Assembly (NCBI GenBank): GCA_001414485.1 | Contig: LLEY01000028.1 | Coordinates: 124,001-188,000 of the forward strand | DNA from: Calycina herbarum | Taxonomy: Eukaryota > Ascomycota > Leotiomycetes > Helotiales > Pezizellaceae | Length of the DNA: 64,000 nt | Direction: 5' to 3' | Part shown: positions 56,923 to 64,000 of the stretch, one piece after another | How positions within the stretch are numbered: the stretch's first letter is position 1 | How the letters are laid out: the number at the start of each line of letters is the position of its first letter | Notes under the pieces: generated by a model | Database searches by the model: none | What the model saw: only the letters and a program-made list of their open reading frames with translations | What the model was told of the DNA's origin: nothing | Position numbers and translations under genes: made by a program

Positions 56923-58469
56923 TCACTTGGGGTAATCCTTGACGTGAAAGTTCTTCAGCTTAACAAACTGGTCGAACCCGAATTTGCTCAAAGTGACTCC
57001 CTTTCCGGAATTTTTCCATCCGGTCCATGCGAGATCCTGCACAGCAGATTAGCAGATATAAGTTACAGTAGGATCAGCGTGTAGCCGTCCCCCGCAAGTT
57101 GGACCAAAATCCGTATGTGGACAAGCTTACCGGGCTTGGGTAATCGCATCTATTGACGAAAACCGTTCCTGCGTCTACCGATTCCGCCAGCTCGGATCCT
57201 TTTTTGGTGTCTTTGGTCCAGATAGAGGCGGTCAATCCAAATTCGCTATCGTTCATGAGCTGAATGGCTTCCTCGTCACTCTTGACCTTCATGACAGGGA
57301 TGACAGGACCGAAAGTCTCCTCAGTCATAACATTCATTTTATGGTCGACATTGGTCAACAAAGTTGGCTTGACATAGTTGCCCTCTGGTGGAGGGGACGC
57401 AAAGGATGCGTTTTCAGGAGTAGCATCCTTAGCGCCCTTCTCCAGAGCATCCTTGATATGTGCCTCGATCGCTTCCTTGGACCTCTTGGAGACGACAGGT
57501 CCAACGTGAGTCTCCTTATCGAAAGGGTCACCGAGCTTGTAGTTCTTCAGAACGGCCTGTACTGCCTCGACAAATGCATCGTGGATCTTCTCGTTAACGT
57601 AAATACGTTCTAGACTGCAACAACTTTGTCCCGAGTTGAACACAGCACCGTCAACAATTTCCTCTGCTGCCCATGCCACGTCAACATCGGATCTAATGTA
57701 CGCGGGGTCCTTGCCACCAAGCTCTAGTCCAACATTTACAATTCGGTCCGCGGCGGCTGCTTGAACAGCCAGGCCGCCCGCTACAGATCCCGTGAAGCAT
57801 ACTAATGCAATCTTGGGATCTCGGACGATGGCCTCAATAATAAGTGGAGAGCCACAGTGAAAGTATTGTATAACATTTTCTGGTAGACCAGCTTCCGTGA
57901 AGATTGAGGAGATGTGTTCGACAATCGTGGGTGTTTGTGGAGAGGGCTTCAGGATGACTGAGTTTCCAGCAAGGAGGGCTGGAATCAAGGAGTTTACCAA
58001 AATTAAATAGGGGTACTAGGACAAGTTAGATAAACCGAAAAAGGGAGTTTGATTTTTCACTCACGTTCCAAGCAAATAGAACCAAAACAGGGCCGACGGG
58101 TACTTTGCGGATGAAACGTTTGAACCCTTTCTCGGCCTCTCCATCTGTGTCCTTCAATGCCTCCTCGCTGATCTTGAGGAGATACTCTCCTCGTTTGACG
58201 GCAGTGGTGACTTCTTTGGCCGTGTATGCAATTGGCCTTCCCATTTGCTCCGTCAGTTCTTTTGCGAGAACATCTTGCTTATCCTCCAGGAGTTTCAGCG
58301 CCTTCTTGACAATTGCTTGTCTCTCTGCCAAAGAGGTCTTGCGGAAGTTCAAGAAAGCTTCAGTGGCGACCGTTGGAAGGGCAGCGAGGTCGGCAGCAGA
58401 TATGCCGTTTCGAGTGAGAACGGGCTTGTTGGTGATGGGGGAAATAGTGGTGATGGTCTCGACCGACAT
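56923..58469 (-). CDS. NAD(P)-dependent aldehyde dehydrogenase
   Basis: Exons 58469-58065, 58015-57131 and 57036-56923; introns of 49 and 94 bp, both phase 0, giving 467 residues. Oxidises an aldehyde to its acid. Motifs: FAWNYPYLILVNSLIPALLAG (cofactor fold), LKPSPQTP, FTGSVAGG (the Rossmann loop), LELGGKDPAYI with the general-base Glu near residue 232, the catalytic Cys in NSGQSCCSLERIYV near 266, and MTEETFGPVIPVM. The C-terminal exon (AWTGWKNSGKG) completes the family's substrate and oligomer region. No mitochondrial presequence; the N-terminus (MSVETITTISPITNKPV) resembles cytosolic succinate-semialdehyde-like fungal members. Exact substrate unknown. Divergent from ESF2, 261 bp between starts. 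Confidence 0.93.
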
Positions 58470-58730
58470 TTTGGTGATGTTGTGTTTGTTGAGAAAAGTT
58501 TGAAGTTGGTAACAAAGTGGGATGCGTCCGTAGTCGCTCGTAGTCGCTCTTCGGGGCAGTTTAGGCTGGTGAAGCTGATGGAGGGGGGAGCTATCAGTGA
58601 CGTTACGAGTTAGCCTCCTTATCGCTGGCTTGGTGTTGCGCTAGAAGGGCTGACAGGGATCATAAATACTGCTGGAAATTTTGTTCGCGGTTTAAACCCA
58701 TCCCACGACTACCTCCAACCAAACACCACA

Positions 58731-59774
58731 ATGGCAACCCGAAAGCATAACGAATTCCTGGATGCCGATAATAGCGATGACGATGGAAGTCAAGGATACA
58801 ATTCAGAAGTTGAAGATTTGAAGAAGGGCGGGAGAAGCTCGAAGCGGAGAAAGGTCGACAGCGGTGCCAGCGATGCCAGCGATGCCAGCGATGCCAGCGA
58901 TGTGAGCGATGTGAGCGATGTGAGCGATGTGAGCGACGAGGAGCAAAACGAAGAGGGGGAGCTGGATACACTCGAAAATCCCCAAAAACCAGAGAGGCGT
59001 AGACGCAGTTCAAAGAGCACAGATGCAAAAGAGACGGATGCTGCGACGGGCGACAAACCTAGAGATCTTCCAGGCGTCTCGAGACCTCTTACCAAGAAAA
59101 ACTTAGTTGCTTCAGGCGCAGCCATCAAAAAATCTGGCGTTGTCTACCTATCCCGAATACCTCCATTCATGAAACCCACCAAACTACGATCACTTCTCGA
59201 GCCATATGGCGAGATCAATCGCATATTCATGTCACCTGAAGACCCCGCCTCCCACGCTCGTCGAGTCAAAAATGGAGGAAACAAGAAGCGATCCTTTACT
59301 GATGGATGGGTTGAATTTGTCAACAAGAAGAATGCGAAGCAAGCGTGCGAGCTTTTGAATGCGCAGACAATTGGTGGAAAGAAGGGCACATATTATCACG
59401 ACGATGTGTGGAATTTGCTATACTTGAAGGGTTTCAAATGGAACAATTTGACCGAGCAGATTGCGGCGGAAAATGCCGAAAGAGCGAGCAGAATGAGAGC
59501 GGAGATCAGCAAGACCACCAAGGAGAATAAGGAATTTGTACAGAATGTCGAGAGGGCGAAGATGTTGGAGGGGATGGAGGCAAAGAAGGCTGCCAAGAGG
59601 AGAGACGAGAATGATACCCCCAAGGAGGCGAAGCAAGTGAAAGAGCTAGCTGCTGGCGCGAAGAAGAAGGGAGGAGAAAGACCACGGCATTTCAAGCAAA
59701 CCCAGGTTGCTACGAAACGAAGACCCGAGGACCAGCCAGAACAAGTGAAGAGGGTTCTGAGCAAGATTTTCTAA
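58731..59774 (+). CDS. ESF2: ESF2/ABT1-like pre-rRNA processing protein
   Basis: A single exon of 347 residues from ATG at 58731. Esf2 is a nucleolar RNA-binding protein of the small-subunit processome that stimulates the helicase Dbp8. The RNA-recognition domain lies at about residues 137-240: GVVYLSRIPPFMKPTKLRSLL, then EINRIFMSPED, GWVEFVNKKNAKQACELLNAQ, and the family-specific YYHDDVWNLLYLKGFKWNNLTEQ (split here: YYHDDVWNLLYL, then KGFKWNNLTEQ). The N-terminus is acidic and Ser-rich, with eight 3-residue repeats (SDA then SDV) encoded by 9-bp DNA repeats. The C-terminus is a Lys/Glu-rich helix, as usual for the family. Confidence 0.95.
   Translation: MATRKHNEFLDADNSDDDGSQGYNSEVEDLKKGGRSSKRRKVDSGASDASDASDASDVSDVSDVSDVSDEEQNEEGELDTLENPQKPERRRRSSKSTDAKETDAATGDKPRDLPGVSRPLTKKNLVASGAAIKKSGVVYLSRIPPFMKPTKLRSLLEPYGEINRIFMSPEDPASHARRVKNGGNKKRSFTDGWVEFVNKKNAKQACELLNAQTIGGKKGTYYHDDVWNLLYLKGFKWNNLTEQIAAENAERASRMRAEISKTTKENKEFVQNVERAKMLEGMEAKKAAKRRDENDTPKEAKQVKELAAGAKKKGGERPRHFKQTQVATKRRPEDQPEQVKRVLSKIF
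58866..58938. repeat. 9-bp minisatellite within ESF2
   Basis: Four units of GATGCCAGC-type followed by four of GATGTGAGC-type, in frame, encoding SDA and SDV repeats. A likely source of length variation between strains. Confidence 0.85.
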
Positions 59775-60550
59775 CTCGCCCGAAGAAATACAAAAATTAC
59801 CATCGACTCCGAGTATTTCGGTCTATCTCCCACTTTTTGAAGTTATAATATCTACTCGTAGGATAAAGGTATGTTGTATTGACAAGTTTGTTTGATTTGA
59901 ATTGGATGCGATACTTGTAACTGAGACTCGGATTCGTTGAACTGCGGAAGTGGGTTACTTTTTAGAGTGGAAAGAGGGTTGAGTTGGCCTTTAGGTAAGA
60001 CCCTCCATGTAAGAGGTTGCTCTTTCCTCAAATTAGGAGCGTATTGGTCTAGACTCTAGATGTTTGGCTTAAGGCAAGAACGATAGACTGGGGCAAGAAG
60101 TACGCGGTCGCTCTTTCCCAAGTTCGAAAAACTGGCTTGGACCGATTTCTTTTACCTCCAAGGGAAGGAGCAAACTAGGTTGGTTGGGATGATGATGCAG
60201 GTGATCACATTCAACAAAGTACCTCAAGTCTTGTGTATTTGCAAGGTCTAAGGAGGGAGCAACCAAGTCATCGACCCAGGTAGGTATTTTCCGCAACTCC
60301 TTCGCTTCGTTCCTCCCGGTCCCCGACTGCTGCGACCTTTTTTCCACCTCAATACTTCTCCCGACCCAGCTTCAATCTCTCCTCTCCAGTCTCGTCCCAA
60401 AAATCCCAGATCCTCAGGGCCATTTTATCACTTCCAACCAACGACCCGAATATCCTCCATCGTCGTTGTCGTCCTGATCATACTCGTCCCCACCACCCCC
60501 CCATCTCGCAGAATGCGACGCCCAACTCTTTCTTTCATCTCTGCAGCTTT
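59775..60550. other. Intergenic, 0.8 kb
   Basis: Nothing supportable; a 92-codon minus frame (60069-60347) lacks family resemblance. Confidence 0.45.
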
Positions 60551-61524
60551 CTACATTGCATCTTGTAGTTCCTCGAGGGAATCTATCAAGTCTCCTTGGA
60601 CGTCCTCCATTGTGTTGCCACTGGAATTGGTGTTGATGTGTAAGTACTGTAACATCATATCCTCCTCCGAACGCTTTCTGTCGAGTTCTTTCAGACCTTT
60701 GTCAAAGTCTTTCAGGGGGTTGCGAATCTCATTAAGGGCATTTATGACTTTGGCATCGGCGGGGTTTTGGGATTGGTATGTCGTCTGAGGAGGGAAGGCA
60801 TGTTTTTTGGTTTGAAGAATGTTGTTCCAAGTTGGTTCACGAAAAGATGATAAATCTTCATCTTACGAGTGGTTCAATTAGCCTTTCTTCTTATATACCT
60901 TCTTTTGATTTTACGAGAAGTCAGTGTAAAGGTAAAGTGGTCAATCCTAACGCATTTCAATCTCTGCCAACACTTTCCCCAACAATCATCTACAGCTCAG
61001 AAGCAGTCATCTAAAATCCGTACAAACATACCTTCAAGATTCAGGTTGTAAGTCATCAAGTCGGTGTCAATCCACATAGAAAAGACTGGCGAACATTTAA
61101 ATTAGTCTTAACGCAAACCCAATTTGCTGGATGTTGGGGTAACACTCAACTGTACAAGAAAGTTAGAACAACGAGAGCTACGCTTTTGTTGATTATCCGA
61201 AAATCCTAGAACACGACCAGGGTAAATAGTTAGCGCCTCACTATAAATCTTGACTTTCATGGAGCCAAAGTGGGTCATGTCTTGATCGTGCCTGCCTTCT
61301 GGTGATGAACGGGTAGAAGAGCAAGTACTCCCGAGATCATCGTCAACGCCGAGAAGCACCGGCAGTTCGCTCCTGCCTACACTTGAGCAGCTTCCAAGTT
61401 ACTCTCACTTAACGACCAGTGTAAACTCCTCAAGTACCTTCTCAATGAGAGATGTTGGAAGCACACTAACATTCAAATATTGTTCGGTTAAACATTAAGC
61501 AGCTTTTGAGTCGCGCATCTTCAT
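60551..61524 (-). pseudogene. Intron-rich gene trace, probably inactivated near its start
   Basis: Reading the minus strand, several segments join in frame: about 61524-61409, 61372 to about 61146, 61085-61032 and 60861-60551 (stop TAG at 60553-60551). The last two are the best supported: FSMWIDTDLMTYNLNLE, then a 170-bp intron (GTATGT, branch CTAAT, end TAAG), then DEDLSSFREPTWNNILQTKK and a long charged helix (VINALNEIRNPLKDFDKGLK, LDRKRSEEDMMLQYLH). Upstream, VLPTSLIEKVLEEFTLVV and MKVKIYSEALTIYPGRVLGF look coding. The frame at the first ATG (61524) has a TAA after nine codons (61497-61495). The intron near 61,390 would be only 36-39 bp, and the one ending at 61086 needs a weak donor. Family not recognised. 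Confidence 0.5.
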
Positions 61525-62037
61525 AACCAGAGCACCCAAAGCCCTAAGAAATAAACCAAAAAAACAGCAAAAAATCCACCCAACCCCGAGGGGATTGGGA
61601 CTCGAGACGAACAAGCCCTCCGATGGTTACCACCACTGTAACTTTTTACATTAGAGTCTAATTCATTCTGCGCTAGTTTGTATAACATATATGCACAGCA
61701 CCTTCTCGTAGTGTGTGTCTCAACCTAGTTCCCACTACGGCCAAGCATGCTTGGTTCGCAGGACTTGTCTTATTGGACAAATGAATTGGTGGTAGTTGGC
61801 TTATTTGAGTACTTGGATAGTTATGGGAACTTGGTGGGTATTGGGGGTATGTGTGTGGGCAAGCCCGCGATGGATGAATTAGACTCGTTAGGTTGAGCTT
61901 TGAGGCGGCAGGGGGTTGGGAGCTTGATGCTGCCTTTTCTCCTTAAGAGTCTACGGGAATACCTCAAACATGGAAGCTCTAGCGGAAAGATTTATTTCGG
62001 GTTTAGCAAAAGCTACCGCGACCTACTAACCCCACCC
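61525..62037. other. Intergenic, 0.5 kb
   Basis: No supportable feature. Confidence 0.45.
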
Positions 62038-62653
62038 TCAGTGGTGATGACAATCACGACATTTAGACCAAGAACCATCAGGGAAATAGGGCGAAATATC
62101 CCCTCTCATGCTCCTTTCCTCCTTTATCAAACCATCCAACTCCCCCAACACACGATCCAGCTCCTCTCGCAACGTCTCCAACTTCCTCCCGGGCGTAGAC
62201 TGCCTCGCCGTCCCAGGACAACCTTCAAGATACCATTCCACCGCCCTAGTAGAACACATACCACGATCACCAAGTTCCTTCATAAATTTATCTAGGCCGC
62301 TTAATACATAAGTTGCTCGTCCGTAAGTGCCAACGATCTCTCGTTCTCGGGGTTTTAATTAGTCGGTTCCCCTCAGAGAGTTTTGATTTCGGCCGTATCC
62401 GCTTTGGGTATTCCGGCTGTAGCGATTTTGATTTGGGGGAAAGGGAACGCTATTATTTGGGTAGTTTCCGGGGGTTTGGCGGGGGGGTTGGCAGTTGTGT
62501 GAGTTGCCATTTGTCTGGGGTCGACGGGGAGGCATGTCGTTTGGGTGTTGGGTGGGGGGGGGTCGGAACTTCCGCAGCACATTTTATTTTGGTGACGAGT
62601 CTACAGGCTTTCTTCTCAAGTGTTGTTTTAAGTCTGTGGTTCCCCAAGGGATC
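62038..62653 (-). pseudogene. Broken gene ending in a WSKCRDC motif
   Basis: A minus-strand trace. First segment (about 62653-62560): LGNHRLKTTLEKKACRLVTK, without an ATG. A frame change at a run of nine C (about 62,555) leads to a Pro/Asn/Gln-rich part ending SLRGTD at TAA 62361-62359. The same frame then continues without stop to 62,038: PREREIVGTYGRATYVLSGL, the distinctive GDRGMCSTRAVEWYLEGCPG, a helical LREELDRVLGELDGLIKEE, and PYFPDGSWSKCRDCHHH. One nonsense codon and one possible frame slip separate these pieces; an intron ending at CCCCGAG after a CTAAT branch could also remove the stop. The start resembles that of the trace at 63,182-63,640. Not recognised. Confidence 0.4.
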
Positions 62654-63181
62654 TAGAATTTATAGAAAAGACTTCTGGAAGTTTGAGTAATCGTCAAGTG
62701 TCAGAGCCAGCAGGCATGGATGTTTTCATAGAATAAGTTGGAAGAATCATCCCCGATTATTTTGCAGTCATACCGTGCACAATCAAAGCAAAGCAGATTC
62801 TTTCTCTCATAAACTGAGGGTTCGGAGCAGTTGAAAAAGCGCCAAAAAACTACCAAGTGAGAGACGAAACATGTATGAGTATTAGGGAATGTCCCATAAA
62901 CGTCCCGTTATGGATTTGACATGAACCTAAGATTGGTCCGGTATGCTTTATTCACCAATTACGACGTTAATTCAAATTGGCGAGCTTAATTATCCTAAAT
63001 TTTCTAGAATAATCAAGTCAGATAAATGTTACTCGGAGCTGTTACCAATACTCTATACTTTCAAGACTTTCTAGACTTTAGTCAATTGACTTGATTAATT
63101 CAAATACTTACGAATAATATAATCTGATAGTTGAACTTACTAGACCTGCTGCTTAATACCATAATGTGGTAGCATGCTTGG
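62654..63181. other. Intergenic, 0.5 kb, AT-rich
   Basis: No gene. Several TAATTC/AATTAT-rich stretches around 62,950-63,120. Confidence 0.45.
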
Positions 63182-63640
63182 TCAAGATGACAATTGGTGA
63201 ATAAAGCATACCACATCGATGCTAGTGAAGATTATTGATACTAAGACTTCAAATACGGTACTGCCATGGTAGCCGCCACCAATTTCCCCAAACCATTTGG
63301 TCAACGAGCTCCACAGAGGATACTTTCCTGCAGATAACCTCTCTGCTATTGGGGTCTTTGACAGCGTGGGCTTGTATCTTCCTGGGAATTGACGGGTATC
63401 GAGGGTCTTGAGGGTCTTGAGGGAGTTTGGTAAGAAATAGGTGTTTGGTATTGAGAGAGGGGAAGGTGGGGTTGTGACGAGAAGTGCTTCTCTCCACAAA
63501 GCGATCGGGGAGTTAGTCTGGAATAATATCGTATTCGGATGCGGTGTTCTTACGCTCGTGTGTCGTTGCTTTGCGAAAAGAGCTCGCGTTCTCTCCTCCA
63601 ATGCTGTTTTCAGGGTATCGTGCTCCAATCTTCCACCCGT
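63182..63640 (-). other. Possible coding trace, related at its start to the one at 62,038-62,653
   Basis: A 149-codon open stretch that begins without ATG: LEHDTLKTALEERTRALFAK, then a possible donor GTAAGA after HTS (near 63,550) and a CTAAC branch near 63,520. Later parts (LDTRQFPGRYKPTLSKTPIA, LSAGKYPLWSSLTKWFG) may be exonic. The first 20 residues share LxxxxLKTxLE and a final K with the neighbouring trace. I cannot build a complete gene. No family recognised. Confidence 0.3.
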
Positions 63641-64000
63641 ACTTACCCCGTTTGCTGAACCATCACTCTTTTATTTCCGTCGATTTGATTCTCCCCATTC
63701 CAGACTCTTATAGATATTCCAAGATCTCGTAACCACTTGTGCGCCCGGCCAAATAGCTAGCGGAGATAATTTGAGAAGAGCTCCGTGGAAGCTGATTGAC
63801 AGTACTCAAAGGTGTAGCATAACTTGCATTTTAGATGCCTCATAGACTTTATGTGCTGTGATAATTCCGTATTGGATTTTAGGATTATCGGAAGAGAGGC
63901 GTGCATGCAGATGGGATTCGAAGGCGACAAAGAGATACGGCGACCCATGATATTGATGAGGAGAAGGACTTAAACTCGAATCTGCAAAAGGTAAGCGACA
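63641..64000. other. Right edge, nothing supportable
   Basis: Short frames only. Confidence 0.4.

Noticed and set aside
1..64000. CRISPR arrays, bacterial operons, tRNA or rRNA genes
   Set aside because: The short repeats seen lack regular unique spacers, the genes are eukaryotic with introns, and I found no convincing tRNA or rRNA sequence by eye.

Overview
This is a nuclear window from a filamentous ascomycete (Pezizomycotina; gene style and families fit Leotiomycetes, but class is a guess). The evidence is many short introns of about 35-170 bp with GTAAGT-like donors and CTAAC/CTGAC branch points, a Zn2Cys6 regulator, fungal-type NMD3, DBP7, ESF2 and pantothenate synthase genes, and a left arm of transposons mutated in the way repeat-induced point mutation (RIP) does it.

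Bases 1 to about 15,560 are a nested transposon island. It is AT-rich and almost free of CA and TG dinucleotides. A Ty3/Gypsy chromovirus (A, plus strand, 5' end outside the window) sits in a second, inverted Gypsy copy (B, minus strand, 5' LTR at 11,328-11,789). B is interrupted by a pogo/Fot1-type DNA transposon (7,014-9,332), which carries a solo LTR (7,326-7,778) flanked by a perfect 5-bp TACAC duplication. B also cuts a third pogo remnant (11,790-12,205). An N-terminal gene relic (12,469-12,735) and a second full-length pogo copy (12,978-14,838) follow. Removing the solo LTR and its duplication makes both pogo copies exactly 1,861 bp.

From about 15,600 the sequence is ordinary gene-bearing DNA: a gene with an in-frame stop (16,461-17,743, minus), an ankyrin-repeat protein (minus), NMD3 (minus) divergent from a TauD/TfdA dioxygenase (plus), a conserved unknown (minus), an HRI-like eIF2alpha kinase (plus), a disordered unknown (plus), a decayed sulfotransferase (plus), a secreted DJ-1/PfpI protein (minus), an HSL-type hydrolase (plus), a low-complexity protein (minus), a ten-exon Zn2Cys6 transcription factor (minus), pantothenate synthase (minus) divergent from DBP7 (plus), an unknown 557-residue protein with three copies of a motif (plus), a coiled-coil unknown (plus), a small three-exon gene (minus), an aldehyde dehydrogenase (minus) divergent from ESF2 (plus), then a gene-poor right end with decayed intron-containing coding traces on the minus strand.

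NMD3, DBP7 and ESF2 all serve ribosome biogenesis or export and the eIF2alpha kinase serves translation control, but they are scattered and I see no functional cluster. I did not find a convincing new multi-gene system. The best candidates for something undescribed are the 557-residue triplicated-motif protein, the spliced gene traces at 55,111-55,622 and 60,551-61,524, and the LTR family whose copies share their ends but carry different repeat cores. Exon coordinates were derived by hand from splice signals and reading-frame continuity.
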